Origin: Peronospora farinosa
Taxonomy: Eukaryota; Oomycota; Peronosporomycetes; Peronosporales; Peronosporaceae
DNA: 64,000 bases
Assembly (NCBI GenBank): GCA_947646735.1
Contig: CANTFK010000129.1
Coordinates: 496,001 to 560,000, forward strand
Direction: 5' to 3'
Shown: in pieces, positions 42,096 to 60,506 of the stretch
Layout: each line of letters begins with the position of its first letter
Numbering within the stretch: the first letter of the stretch is position 1
Position numbers and translations under genes: made by a program
Notes under the pieces: generated by a model
Databases searched by the model: none
What the model was told of the DNA's origin: nothing
The model's input: the letters and a program-made list of their open reading frames with translations, nothing else

Positions 42096-42163
42096 GGCCG
42101 TGTTGGATATCATTCCAATAGTCCTTCAAGGATAATAGATAACTTTTTATATGTTCATGGCAT

Positions 42164-45100
42164 TCAATTCGCATCTGGCTGTCGCTCATGATACAAAAGT
42201 GTCGATCGGTCTGTCTCAAATAGCTTAATGTGATTCCACACGCGACAGAAGACGTTGCCACAGCTAATAAATGCATCTCGGTCTGCACATGTGGTGCATG
42301 CCAATTTGAGAGCCATCATAGCCTTTTCGTGTCGAGTAGACGCAGTGTGAATTGCTAGCAGACTTCGCTGTGGGTCGGCAATGCACTCTTTGCACAACGT
42401 GTCGTTCCCAATTGACCCACAAAGTCGGCAGTGCTTGCTCATGTAGAATGAGTCGATAGATCGAAAACCACGTCGAGTTGACGTGACGCTGTCATACGCT
42501 TGTTGACGAGCTTTCACGGACGACCGAGGCAGGGTTGCATACCACGAGCGAATATTGGCTCCAGTCAACAGGAAAAGCCGCTCAAGGCTTGGAATGATCT
42601 GTAGTAAGCAGTGTTAGTTCAGCAAGACAAAGCCTCCGAGTCGATGAGAGTATCATCGTACCTGTTTGGTGATATAGTAATGATGATTGACACTATAATG
42701 CTTGTGCTTGTCGAAGTACTCATCCGGTGACACAACCAAGTCCATCAACCGTGCGCCGGGAGGTCCGTTTACTACAACATAGGGTACCCGCTCGGCATAC
42801 CGTGGTTCTGCTCGTGGATCTTTTCCCATAGCTTTTATACTGACGAGTGCTGCAGGAGGAGCACTACAAAAAGAAATTGAACAACCACTTACTCATAAAC
42901 ACCAGCAACCCAATGGTTCGCACCTTCCACTGACGTAGGTCCCTAAGCGAACTTCTTTAGCAAAGATGAACTCTTTCAGTGGTACTCGATCTCCCAGAAT
43001 TTGCAGCCAGTATTTTTCCAATCCCTCCTTCACCTTGGACAAGTCACACGATTCAAAGAGCTTCTCCAGCGACTGTTGCATTGCATGTTGAACGACCCCG
43101 CATGAATCGCGTCGAACTGTCTCGATCCCTTTTGACTCAATAACACCAGCCTCTTGTGTTGGTGACTCAAATTTGTTGCCAACGTACCGCTTTTTAGATA
43201 CAAGTATACAGCCCATATACACTTTCTCCAACTTAAGCGTCACAGGTCTATGGACATCGTACAAGATGATGGTAAGGAACGGTACCTCAAGCGTCGAATG
43301 ATAGAAAACACAGGCATATTTACCTTGGATTCGAAGCAGTAACCGCATCAGCGATTTCTTGTCCGATTCGAAAGGCATCTTCTTTGGATCTTCCCTTCAA
43401 TAGAACAAAGACACTATCGGTATCGCCGTACACCACCACCTTGGCATTCCATTCTGAGCACCCTTCTATCAGTCGAACAGCAGCTTCAAGCGTGCATCTT
43501 CCAGTCTACCGTAATTGGAAACAGCCAACCGATGCATAACAATAAGTAAAGTAAAGCAAAGTACAAAGTGAACAAGCTTTTGAACCTACCTGAACGATGG
43601 CATCAGCCAGTTGAGCACACGGCATGCGTCCCGAAAACCCAGCCGCCGTGTAGCCATATGTCACATTCGAGATCATTTTCAGCGCTAGCTGTCGCGCATT
43701 CAACACCTTTACTAGTCGATCCTGGTTGAACTGTTTTGCAGACTTCATCGATTTCTTCACCATAATCCGCGTTGACAAAATTTCGTCTAGGATAAGCGGG
43801 AGAACTCCATGTCGATACGTTTTGGGACAGAACAATGTTCCATTCGGTGCAATGATCATATCGTCTTTGCATTGCAAAAGTCCGGTGGCATCTGGGGTGA
43901 ATTCGACTACTCCAAGTGATGTCTCTAACTCGGGATTCAGCCCATCCTTCAAGCTTCCTAGAAGAGTTGAATAGCACAGATTGTACCCGATCACAAGTGA
44001 TGGATACAAAGACTATGACACCAACAACGAAGGAAAACATTACTTTCAATCAGCAAATATAGAGGATTTCGAGCAACTAAAAGCACATCCGTACCTGAAA
44101 ATCAAGAACGACGACAGGATCTGAATAAAAGCTCGAGTGTGGTTCCATCACAAGTGGAATGCACTCCATCGGCGCCTGACCAGCCACCTGATTTCTGCTT
44201 GGTGATACCAATAAGAAATTCTTTCGCTTCGTCACGCGCAACATGACAGCCTCGACTCGGTACTGTGACCCTCGCGACAACACAGAGTAAAAATCTATCC
44301 CAAATAACCGAGCCATTTCGCTAGACCGATCATAGTTCAGAAACAAACATGTTTAGGAAGCGTACCAGGCAAAGCCACAACAAAAAGAGAAACGTACCTT
44401 GTCCTAGTGATCAGCTGCATTTTAGAAAGAATTCGGAGATTAAGAGTAGCTCGCTCTAGGAAGTACCTAATCACCTTCCAGCGCATTTGACCACCTTCGC
44501 GGAACCATGACGTCAATCGTTCAGCTGAGTATACGGGATATGGCCGTTTTAGAACAGCCCACACGACATCTTCAAGAGCATAGCGCGGCAGTTTGAGCTG
44601 AAGCAGGCAGAGTCGTAGGAAACGAAACTTAATTCACCAGTCTCCGCTATAACGTGTAACAAGAAACACCTACCTCAGAGCGAGTCATTCGCCAAACATT
44701 TAAAACGAATCTGCCGTGAATCCATAGCCCAGCTGCCCTGTTCAAACCCCACGTTGTACCGATAGACGCTTCTTTTTGGCTGCCCTCTTCGTGGTCCGGA
44801 ACTACGGTCACATTTCGAGGATCTATTGGTGCTGATGGAAGACGAGATAACGACTGGATGAGGTCGATCTAAAAACATAGACATCGCAGTGAGACATGCG
44901 CTTACTAAACAAACAAACGAAACGCTCACACTCATCTGGGATGCTCGATCGACAAGATATCCAATTGAAGACTTTTGCACTTCAAACCCTACCAAAAAGT
45001 CTGGATCCCATCGCCTTACCAATGCCTCTAAAGAATGCAGGAGATCACGCTCGTCCGATGCAAATGATACCGATACGTCGCCGCTATCAACGCACAAACC

Positions 45101-48100
45101 AACGCCTCTTGGCGTTGATTCATTCATGTCGTCCAGTCTTACCATGATAAAACCGCGCTCTTTTGCCTTGGAAATCGTCGGTCCCTCTTGAGCCTCTACG
45201 GCGTAGCAGATTGCGTCAATCGGGTCGTGGAGAGGATTCGGTAGCATATTGCCACGAGATGCCGCAAATGTTTCGATCGACAGTATCGTAACATTTGACA
45301 GAATCGTCGATGCGCTCGAAGTACTCGAGGGAGAGGCTGTAGCTATTAGTGATGATCGAGCACGCTTGCGTCGTGTCTGACCAGATACCAGAAATGTCAA
45401 GCAATAGTATTGAGGACATCACAGAAGCAAGTCATTGCCCACCTTTGCAGGAATGCCGCGGCTTTTGACATTGTTTGACACCCAATCCATAAGATTACTA
45501 GCTTCTGGAGGCAATCGTGCTGGCATCCGTAAACGACGTTCCTGGAAGAGAGGTACAAAATCCGTAAGACTGCTTTGTTACAGTAATCACCAGTAAACTA
45601 ATACCTTTGCACCTCTTCCATGAAGGTTATCAGAGGGCTTTAACTGGGACATTTTATACCAAGTCATATTCCCCGTGCTGTCACTGTTGCCACCACTGCA
45701 GAGAGGATTCAGCAGCTGGCGCGAGGCAGCGGTATCAAACGTCAACAAATTGCTCGCATTGTGCGGTTTAAAATCAAATTTCTTCCCTCCGAATACCATC
45801 GCTTTGTCAGGGATATCGGCAGCAATACTGTAAAAAGCGGGTCGGTACTACAAACAGATCATCCAAACACAATTGTGAGCGGCGCACTTGAAAAACCCAT
45901 GCATTGTATCGTTGCCAAACCTGCATAGGATTCACCCCAAGTTTCTGCGATGATGAAATAATTTCGGAAAAGGATGGAGGCTCGCGACTGAAAAGCCACA
46001 AGCGATTATTGCCTGTTGCTGCTTGTAATGGCGCCTGAACTCTCGGAGTTACTCGGAGTGGCTGCGGGTGGGGCGTTAGTGACAGTTGCGAACAATCAAC
46101 CGGATCCGATTCTTCCGATGCTAATGGTATCGGCTCTTGCGGCCGAGGCGGGAGCAGATCTTCGATGTCACCGACAAAAGGCAAATCTTCTGGACTGACC
46201 CCAAATCGAATTGACCTAGCAGCATTCGTCGACGACTTCACAATGTTTCAGTTGGTAAGTGGCAATATCATACAAGAAGCTTCCATACCTTCTGCAAATG
46301 CGTCTGTGGAGTACGGAGGACGACGCCGCGAGGGCTCCCAAGGTCACTCAGTGGACTTACGATTGGTCGAGACTCACGTTCAGCAACATCCCACCAATCG
46401 TTGTTTTCTGGCAAAGTGGGCGCTTGACTTGCAATGTGCTTTTCAACCACACGTTGGGATGCCAAGATATCTCCAATCTCGTCATTTCGATTGCTCCATT
46501 TGCTAATGTTCTCTTCTTCACCATTGTCGTCGGGTGTGTTGTATCCGTCACTATCGTTTCTTCCGCGGTCTTTACTGTCTGCATGATCTGGGCCGCTTTC
46601 TTGCTGCATCGCTAGGAGAACATTTACAATAGCTTCGTCCTCTTCGGCTGACTGTCCGAACGAAAAATTTGAGCAAATGTCGATCACACCGATCAAGAAG
46701 ACAAAGTACCTGGTTCGTCTCACGTTTGCCATTGGCTTCGATCTCAGCTTGACTGTAAGAGTATTCACTTTCCATGGCAATCGAATTTCCGCATGACACC
46801 ACATCGTGAGCAGGCAGTGGCTGATCAAGAACAGAAGATCCGCTGTTGATCTGTTGTCCTTCCATCTGCTTTGTTAATGCCTGTAACACTGTGTCAACAG
46901 ATTTCTTCATTTTGTCCTTGAAAAATGATTGTGACAGCAGTGATGATGCTGACTGTGCCGGTGAAACGCTCATTGACGAGCCTCTACACGTAGATACATC
47001 AACGTTGCGGGGGAGGCTTAATGACATCGTGGGCGTTCCCCTTTCACCTTGTTGCATCTTTCGTAATCTCTCCTCCTATCGCTTGCAAAAAAGTACTACG
47101 TTAGCTTCTCTCGCATATGGCCACAACCACTTTACAAACAATCGATAACATACTTCCCATATAGCTGCCAGCGACGGCACATTCCGTAGCTCGCCTGTGC
47201 CTTCTGCTTCTTTTTGTTGGGATTCAAACCTCTTTGGGTTCAAAATACATGCAGCCGCAACATCAGCTTCTAGTGCACAACTGGATTGCCGATCAAACCA
47301 CCGCTTCGGCGCTTGAGAAACCGGCGCATACCGTCCCACGCAAGAAGATGCTGTTGTATCCAAGCCATTGATCCTATCAGCTGGGACGTTCGGGAGAAGA
47401 ATAACGCGATAATCTCCCGACGTCTCCACTAGATGATCCTGCGTTACTGGAATAGGAAACCGAAACTTAAGGTAACAGCTTAGTAAAGTACACCTTGCAA
47501 CAACATTGGAGCTATACCCAACAGCTTGACCCAAACTTACCTTGACATTGCTGAACGCCACGCAGTTCATCCCTTCAATGTTGTAATCAGCAAAAACCTG
47601 CATCAACATTCATTCATGCCACCCATCCGATGTCAATCAACAATTTCCTACTACATATAACTCTCTACATCTCAATTACCTGCATTAAAAATGGCACATG
47701 TGCTTCATAAGCTTGAAACCGTCTTTCACCGACCTTTCCACTCGCAAGCAGTTGGACAACTGTCATGACAACCCGTGGATTATATAAAAAGATCTGCACA
47801 AAGAGTTTTGGACGTGGATGATAGCCGTAAAACGGCGTTCCTTGGACAATCAGCATCTACTCAACACCCACAACAACAAATAAAAAATTAAATTGTATCA
47901 TTTCTCTCTCCAAACCTCCTTTGTACTTGACACAACCCCCTCACCTTTGCTATAATTTTACTACAACAATGTATACCATTGACTTGCTGCTTCTTTTCTT
48001 GTCTTTGTTGCTGTTTAAACGCATGAGCAGCTTCAAGATCCTTAGCCAAACGAGGTAAAAGAGCTCGAAGACGTTTTAAAGTGTCAAAATCAGCATCATC

Positions 48101-48412
48101 TTGAGCTCGAAAGTAAAAATAAGGAAAAATCTAGCATCAAATCATACAAAACATGACTTTTAGACGTTAAAAGCAAAGATTTACGGCCAAAAACCACAAA
48201 AAACTGACCCCATGGATGTGCATAAGTGTCTTTTGACCAGCGGGTGTAGCACCAAAGATACGTACGACAGGAACCTCACGAGCACGTATATAACAAGGAG
48301 AAGTAGGAAGGTTCTTGATAGCATACGCAGGTAGCGGTTTACTCTGGTAAGAATCCACGACAACGACTTCGACGCGGAGCTCTTCAGCGTCATTTTCCTC
48401 CATTATTGTCAT
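42164..48412 (-). CDS. REV3: DNA polymerase zeta catalytic subunit REV3
   Basis: A multi-exon gene of about 6.2 kb. The start at 48412 leads into VPVVRIFGATPAGQKTLMHIHG, the REV3-specific N-terminal region. A long, poorly conserved middle (about 47.6-45.8 kb) is S/P/D-rich. B-family polymerase motifs follow in order: exonuclease region with SGDVSVSFASDERDLLHSLE (about 45.05 kb), DFQ|SLYPSLVIGYNLCYST (motif A, about 44.0 kb), SNVTYGYTAAGFSGRMP (about 43.65 kb) and YGDTDSV at 43413-43430 (motif C). The C-terminus has both cysteine motifs, CRLCGSIGNDTLCKEC and CTTCADRDAFISCGNVFC, the latter an Fe-S type for Pol31-like partners. It performs translesion synthesis. Confidence 0.93.
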
Positions 48413-48685
48413 TTTTGTCGTCGTTATTGTACATATTCTTATTTAGCGTATAACTATATTCTTCATCAGAGGTATCATTTACCTCGTATATTTAATAATC
48501 ATTTCATTGTATCGAACGGTTTAAAACCAAAAAAACCTCATGAATAGCATAACGACGTGTTCGAATTCGATTCTAGAGGTTCGTGTCGTCGCGCCGACGT
48601 CCCCCTGCTGCCAAATCGCTAACCGACGCGCCCCATCTCGTCCTCTTGTCCCATTTATATAGACTACATTCTATCGTATATACAA

Positions 48686-51501
48686 ATGAATCGACAGACA
48701 TTGGCTGAAGCTACGAGTTTACATGATGGTCCTGTGCCGGTGTACCTCATGGAGGAGATTGCAAGTACGTCTAGGAGCAACTTAAAGAATGGCTACACTG
48801 TCTTACGTTGCTTTTTATGTTGCTGGTATAGATGGTACAAAAAACAGTGACCGGGATGCCGAAAAAACAGCTGATTATATCCTTGGGCGACTGCACAAGA
48901 GCAACTTAAACGTGAAACTGAAGGCATTGCAGATAATTGCGGTTCGTGTTGCGAAAAATCGCGTTTTTGTTGACAAATTTGTCGTTTGGAGTTGAAAGTG
49001 GAGGGTTGTAATGTGATTGTGTGGCTAGTTTTGTATCAAAGAAGGCAGTCATGTGTTTACAGAGGTTATTCGAGATGAAGAAGAGGAGATATCGATCTAT
49101 TTACGTGCGTTCCGAGCGAGAGAGAGAGAGAAAAAAACGAGAAGAATTGGATTTGACTCATGGGTGGGATGTTTGTCTTATTTTTTTAGAGTTTTCGGGA
49201 GCTTCGGATCCAGTATATGGAGATGAAAAATATCGTCGGATTCGAGTGGCATCACAGGTTGAGACATGGAGAAATGAACGTGAATGTTCTTGTGAGAGTA
49301 GAGATAATTTACTTGTCATGTTATTGTTTTTTATTGTTGTAGGAAGTGCTGGTGAATTTACATGATGTAAGATCCCTTTCACGTCGGAATGGAGAACAAC
49401 AGCAAGAACAATATATACAGCAACAACCTCTTCAAAATGGCGTGATCAGTGTGCAGGGGCAAGTTTCACGAGGAGATAATGCACCATTCTATGGCAATGC
49501 AAATGAAGGGTATAATCAACCGGAACGGCAGCACTCGAGTGTTGGTGGATCGTGGGGGCAGCCACTTCCTTCTCATCAGCCAGCATTGTATCAAGATAGC
49601 CCTTCTAAAGGCTTTAATGGGCCGTCTGAAGTAAGGTCCTTTGTTCCCCCGAGTGGAGGTGCCAGCAGCTATGGCGATAGTAGTGGACAGAATGGTGGTA
49701 GCGTAGGAGGACATGGCTATGTTCAAAATGGTGCGCAGAATGGATACGGTCAGAACGCGCCACCACAACAACAACAACAACCACAACAGGCAAGTGGGTT
49801 TAACTCGTGGGTATCCTCGTCGGGCACTGGGGGTGTGGCCTCGAAGAGCTCTGGTGCCGGTACATGGAGTAGTTCAGGTTATCAAAAGAAGGACGCTGCG
49901 GCGGATAATGAGCCGCGCTACAACTTATCCACAGGACGAGACAACCGCCCTACTGTGTTGGTTGGCCACTCGCTTCATTTTCCCAAGCCGGCTGGGGGAT
50001 TTGGTAGTAGCAATACAGGTGCGACGTCAGGACTTGGTGGTTTCAACAGCGGTACATACGATCCGAACGCTATTCGTGGTGCTATCGGTGCAAATGTGTA
50101 CAATCCGAATGCGATGGGAAGCGATGCGCAGAGCGGCTTTAATAATCACCAGTCGGGTGGAACAGCTACGTATGCTGGTAACTCGAACCGTATGAGCGGC
50201 AATACTCACCGCATCGGAAGCATAGGTCTTCCAGTGAACGGACAGCCGCTCAGTGATGTCCCAACGACGGCTCTGGGCAAGAAGGCAGAAGTACTGAAAA
50301 AGATGGGTACAGCAGCGCTTGAAAAATGGGATCGCCGTAATATGGACAAATCGATGGCATCATCCTTGGCAGATCACGACGAATTGCGCGCCGGTCCGCA
50401 AGTTGTTGACCACAATTACTACCAGCCGAATGCCCAACAGGGAGCCGGTGGAGGTGACACTAGCAGGTATGCACTACTTGGCACAATCTGTTGTTATGGA
50501 TTGGAATGTTCCCTCATCGCCGTTATTTTTTCACAGAGACTATGAGCGTACAATGATAGACAACTTGTGCGCTCCGGCGGGCCTTTCGCGTGCGCCGCCT
50601 GCAGATGGTCTTAAGCGGTTTGTCGACCTTGCACAGACGCTAGATGCTCAAACTATTGGGGACATCTTGCTTGACAAGCTAGAAGACGAAACGTGGCAAG
50701 TTCGTTTAAAGGGTTTACATGTGGTACTAGCCCTGTTTGATTCACCTGGTGTAGGACCATATCAGGAGTTTTTCGAGGAAAACGTAGAGGTCGTCGAAGA
50801 GGTTTGTTTTTGCTTTTCCAGGGTTATAGCATCCATTTTGCTAACTAAGCTTTTCGGGCACAGCTGCAACACGATGCCAAACCAAGTGTAGTATCAAAGG
50901 CGTTGCAGGTTTTGCATGCGCTCGGTTATGCAGATGAAATGGCTCCTCAGCCAAGCAGCAGACGTGTGGTTGCCAAACAATCTCAACGCAGTAGTTCCAC
51001 AAAGAACCGCGTGCAGCAGCCGCAGCAGGAAGTAGATCTCCTTGGTTTTGGCTCACTCAGTCTTGAATCACCTGCGGGTTCTTTCGGCCATAGCGCTCAA
51101 GGTACATCGGATCTTTTTAGCTCTCCTATCACTGGACAGCCGCCAACGCTCCCAACACCTTTTCAGGAAGTTTCGGTACGTTCGGCATTTTGCTTTGTAT
51201 TTAATAGCATTGAAAGCCTAATGCACGGAAACGTTTGTAGCTTTTGGATGGCTTGGACACACTAGGGAGTTCTTCGTCATATGACCCTTCCTACACTCAG
51301 CAGCGGCAAGCCGTTCCACCTCAGCAACAATATTACCAGCAGCCGGAGCAAGATGGGCGTAACAAATCGTTGAGCCATTTTGAAAAGGACCTTTTTGCAA
51401 TTGCCAACTCTCCGCGGACAGCTGCAAGCACGGCACCACATCCTGGGACCAGTGATGGTCCGAACCTCAGTGGCAGTCAGTCAGCATTTAACTTCTTGTA
51501 G
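48686..51501 (+). CDS. Tepsin/MTV1-like ENTH and VHS-like domain protein
   Basis: Eight exons, all GT-AG: 48686-48764, 48832-48941, 49029-49104, 49190-49257, 49343-50466, 50537-50801, 50864-51175 and 51241-51501. The N-terminal ENTH domain includes ILGRLHKSNLNVKLKALQII, KEGSHVFTEVIRDEEEE and FSGASDPVYGDEKYRRIRVA. A G/N/Q-rich disordered middle follows. A second helical module (KRFVDLAQTLDAQ, LEDETWQVRLKGLHVVLALF, SVVSKALQVLHALGYA) resembles the VHS-like domain of AP-4 accessory protein tepsin. Short motifs LLGFGSL and DLFSSP near the end resemble adaptor-binding peptides. It probably acts in clathrin or AP-4 transport at the trans-Golgi. Confidence 0.85.
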
Positions 51502-51641
51502 AGTATCTGTGCAATCAATCTGCTTTTATCTGCTGAGAACGAGCTTAATGAACTGAAATGCGTAGACCATAAGACAAAGCTCGACTAGAATAATACCTTG
51601 TGGCAGCATGAAGCACCTACCCGCTTAACATCATTCACAGC

Positions 51642-56218
<4,577 letters not shown>

Positions 56219-56280
56219 CTACCCCCGATCCTAACTTAGGTATCTGATGTAACTACACACCAATTACAATAACTCTCGTC

Positions 56281-57927
56281 ATGGCCAAGCAGCCAATAAT
56301 CCAAGCTGCATGGCGTTCCATGCCTTTAACTCGCATTTGTGAGCGCCATGCGATACTAAAGACTGTACCTATGCGTAGTTGTAATTCGCTGTTTGTTTCT
56401 CCACCTCAGTATCCATTTACTGGCTTTGAAATCTTATTTTTAGGCACAGGAGCAGGATCACCATCCGTCCGACGTAATCCCACAGGCATTTGTATTCGTT
56501 TGGCACGTAGTAATTGGATGTTTGATTGTGCGGAAGGAAGTTTACGTCAATTGATTAAAAGTGTCGTCCGAGTACCTCTTACTACGAAATTCTTTGTCAC
56601 ACATTTACATGGCGATCACGTGTATGGACTGCCTGGTATTCTGTGTACATTGGACAATCATAATGCTGACTATAAAGACCCCGAGACGAGACTAAAGGTT
56701 CCACGACCTATTAATGTCTATGGACCACTGGGACTATTTTCGTACTTGAATACGGCATTCTGTACGAGCAGTACGAGGCTAACGAATCTCAAGATTATCG
56801 TGCATGAATTAGTAGGTTCAGAGATGCTGAAAAAGACGTCGGCACATGAGAAATTCATGCGGAATGCACCGAAACATCCAGTGAGTGAAGGGTATGGAGG
56901 TGTGAGAACGATGTGTATGTACTTAAAAGCTGAGTGGTGTCGTGAATCTAGAGTCTTCGACGCAAATGGATTCATGCCGAGTCGGATGGAAATGGAGATG
57001 TATGGAATGTCTTGGATGATGGCAAGTTTATTGTGAAAGCGGCTACGTTAAAGCACACTGTTACGAGCTTTGGGTAATCGAGCTGCTTTTATTTTCACTT
57101 TGTTATCGTGTAATTGGGGCTGACATGGCATTTTTGGGATATGAACTCAACAGATATGTCGTTGAGGAATACACTTTTCCTGGAAAATTAGACGTAGATG
57201 CCCTACGCGAACGAGGCTTACCGCCAGGACCAAATTATCGTAAACTCAAATTAGGGGAAAGCGTCGAATTACCGAATGGAGAAATTCTTCACGCATCCGA
57301 GGTTCGTGAACAGTGATATGCTTGACTGAAGCATTTACCCACTCTGGCTAATTTCTTGGACTGGAATCTTTTCCAGGTGATTGGACCCAAGGCTCGTGGA
57401 CGTAAGGTAGCAATCCTTGGTGATACTGCTGATTCCTCCCGGATGTATGACATAGCACAGAACTGCGATGTACGTACGATACGCGTGCATTTCAGAATAG
57501 TGATGTACTTGTGCTATGTGGACCTGACTAATGAGCTGTGTTGTTTCATTCTGGCAGGTTTTGGTCCACGAAGCAACGCTAAGCCATAGAATGTTCAAAC
57601 AGGTACGAAGTATTTGATGCAAAAGGTGTCAGCAATGATCTTTCACTTATTAAACGAATTGCTCGTTCGTGGCTTGAATGCTATTTGTAGGCGGTACATC
57701 GTGGACACTCGACGGCTCGCATGGCAGGGCACGCAGCAAAGAAAATAAACGCGACATTACTCGCTTTGACGCATTTTAGCCACCGGTTCCGGCACTGGTC
57801 GGCTGACTTCAACGCATTTACAACACTTCATCTGGCATTAGAAGCCCAGGAATCGTTTGGTCGACGAGCAGTTGTGCCTGCATCTGACTTCCTTCGCATT
57901 CCCATCCCGCGTCCACCTCACGAATAA
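56281..57927 (+). CDS. Ribonuclease Z (tRNA 3' processing)
   Basis: A short-form, ELAC1-like enzyme that removes tRNA 3' trailers. Exons: 56281-56880, 56952-57073, 57154-57309, 57377-57468 and two more ending at 57927. The start is 128 bp from the SMC5 start on the opposite strand. Motifs: FLGTGAGSPSVRRNPTGICI, the zinc motif THLHGDHVYGLPG, DDGKFIVKAATLKHTV, RKVAILGDTADS, LVHEATLSH and LALTHFSHR. The first intron (CA|GTGAGT, 71 nt) restores the frame between about 56880 and 56952. The intron 57074-57153 joins SFG to YVVEEYTFPGKLDVD. The N-terminal 45 residues are not conserved and may target mitochondria. Confidence 0.9.
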
Positions 57928-58132
57928 AGAATTCACAGAATATACAAGAATGCTGTAGGCAGCCGGGTTTGTACAGAGTAATGCCTGAACAGAAGTTATT
58001 TCAGCATCCTCTGCGTTCAATTCTTGAACCAGTTTTGTGATAGAGTGCCAAAGTCAAAGCGACTTACACCCTACCACCTTTACACTTCGAAATACAGGTT
58101 GCGTAAGTAGCAATGTGTGTATATCTTGAATC

Positions 58133-60298
58133 TTAATTAGTGAAAGGTATGTGAATACCACTGAAAAAGCTCTGCTTTGGACTTGTGTAGCCCTGCTTGG
58201 CAACCTCAATCACCTTTACCACGTTCGTTGACGACGATACATCATCGTCCAGTCCATGAACGAGAATTGCTATTTCTCCGCTCTTTATCAAACCCGCATC
58301 CTTTGCGTATTCGATGGCTTTTCGGGTAAGATCTTCTACACCTGTCATGGATCCTACCAACAGTGCCGTTACTCCTCTGTAACCAAATAGTAGAAAGTAG
58401 CGTCAGTAAATGTTTACCTTCGGTCTAGAAGAGACATCAAACGTACCGTGATACCCCAGAGAGCTGACGCGACGTTAAAGTAGAGGATGTTACAGCTAAT
58501 ATGTTGGCTTTTGGACGATACTTGGCGAGCAGCTTCGTACTTGAGCCTGTGTCAGTGATCGAAATGATCAGCTTGATGTCCATGTCCAAAGAAATCTCAA
58601 CAGCCGAACTGGCGACATTTTCGCAAAGGCTTACGTGCTTACTGCTGGCACGGTGCAGGCGGTATACTTCCGCATAGTCGAGCGCTTGCTCTGCCTCGAT
58701 ACAAATTCTGGCCATGGTTTCCACTGCCTCCCTCGGGTACATGCCTTTGGCTGTTTCTGCTGATAACATCATGGCATCCGTGCCATCTAGCACTGCGTTT
58801 GCCACATCAGTGCACTCTGCGTTGGATGGCATCATTTTTTTTGTCATGGATTGTAACATTTGTGTGGAAGTGACCACAGGCTTAGCAGCGCGATTGGCCT
58901 TGCCAATAATCATCTTCTGCGCCAAGAATACTCGTTCAGGTGACAGCTCCATACCAAGGTCGCCACGGCTTACGTGGATACCATCAGCCTCAGCAACAAT
59001 CTCGTCAATATTTTGCAGAGCCTCCTGGCTTTCAATCTTTGCATGAACGCGAATGTGTCGACCTGCTTCGCCAAGACACTTCCGTATCGCTCGCACATTG
59101 GCAGCTGAGCGCACAAAAGACCCTGACACAATGTCTACTCCATTTGGAATCGCAAAATTTAGCAGATCATCCTTGTCTTTTTCGGTAATACCGGGTATCT
59201 GAATAGCCGCTCCTACCATTCAAGAGATACTTCAAATTTAGATCAAGAGCACGAAGCAATTATTGCTGCAATACAAGCAACATACCTGGCAGATTGATGT
59301 TCTTCTTCTCTTCCAGCACATGATCATTATGCACTCGCACAATGATTGACTCTGGTAAGCATTCTATCACTGTCATAATTAAACTCCCGTCGTCACACAA
59401 AATCTTGGAACCAATTGACACCGAGGTTGGCAACTGCTCATACGTGCATGCAACACGAGAGCTGTCACCTTCTAGTCCATAATCCGTAGTAATTTCTAGT
59501 GTCTGTCCAGCCTAATGCCCCACAAACAAAAAGCAGCAATCTCAATTAGCGACAACATATCCAACTCCATTCATCTTCATACCTACCAAAAACTGCACAC
59601 CTTCAATTGTACCGGTCGATGTCCTTTTAAAAAGCCACTCCGGATTTCCGGTCCTTTCGTATCCAACAACACAGCACAATGACATCTCGGTCGTGTGGCC
59701 ATTGCTTTTCTCAAATTTATTAGACTTTTCATGTGTAATTCATGGTCTCCATGGGAAAAATTTAGCCTTGCCACATTCATCCCTGCATCCAATAATTGAC
59801 CTAGTAGCACCAGTAGAATGTCAGTCTTCATTCAATATATCACTAATAAAGCATAAACCACTGCAATTGTCGCACCCAGCATCTCAACAGACCACGATGC
59901 TGGTCCAATAGCACAAATAATCTTTGTCTTGCGTGCTCGAGTAGTAGTCGGTGTCAAAATCTGCTTGATATCAATCCCGACGTGGAAATACTACAAAACA
60001 AATATGAATCATACTTAAGTAACACAAAAGTAACTGTAGTACCAAAGACAATCCATCTTACCGCAGGTTTTCGTGCAGTAGACGACGAGTCAGGCTTAAA
60101 GACATGAGTATTATCCGAGTGAAAGCGATGCCAACTGCCGAAACGCACGGGTGGGAAGCCACTCACACGGACTTGATCGTAAGCAAATGATGGAGTGTGC
60201 AAGATGTCGTCGTCCTTGGACCAACGACGTGGTCGTTCTGGATGCATCAACGTCCCTGTTCGAGGATTTATTCTACCTGTCGTGTAGCGTTCCGTCAT
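58133..60298 (-). CDS. PYK: Pyruvate kinase
   Basis: Six exons: 60298-about 60062, 59990-59876, 59800-59601, 59511-59286, 59212-58447 and 58376-58133. It converts phosphoenolpyruvate to pyruvate with ATP formation. Motifs: KTKIICAIGPASWSVEMLG, GMNVARLNFSHGDH, LDTKGPEIRSG, the K+/Mg2+ core HAKIESQEALQNIDEI with VSRGDLGMELSPERV, and VTSTQMLQSM. The C-terminal allosteric-type domain ends PKQSFFSGIHIPF. The first exon adds about 80 residues with RPRRWSKDDDILHTPSFAYD, not part of the core; it is weakly basic and may target an organelle. The gene is divergent from the PH-domain gene, 208 bp between starts. Confidence 0.94.
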
Positions 60299-60506
60299 AC
60301 TTCGCTCTTCACTTTTAATAGTAGTAATATTATCGACGGCTTTAGTGATAATAGCTATAAAAATAGTATTATTTTTTCGACCCTAAATAATATCATTTGC
60401 TTCTTCAACCCTACGTAATTATAGACCCGCGGGTCCAGCCTGAATGCAAACACCCAAAATAATCACCGTAAATAGGTTAAATTGGGTACCGCAACAAAGT
60501 TTTGCC

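Noticed and set aside
57074..57153. Start of a separate small gene at ATG 57125
   Set aside because: The segment is the end of an RNase Z intron; splicing at AACAG 57153 joins SFG to YVVEEYTFPG and completes the family pattern.
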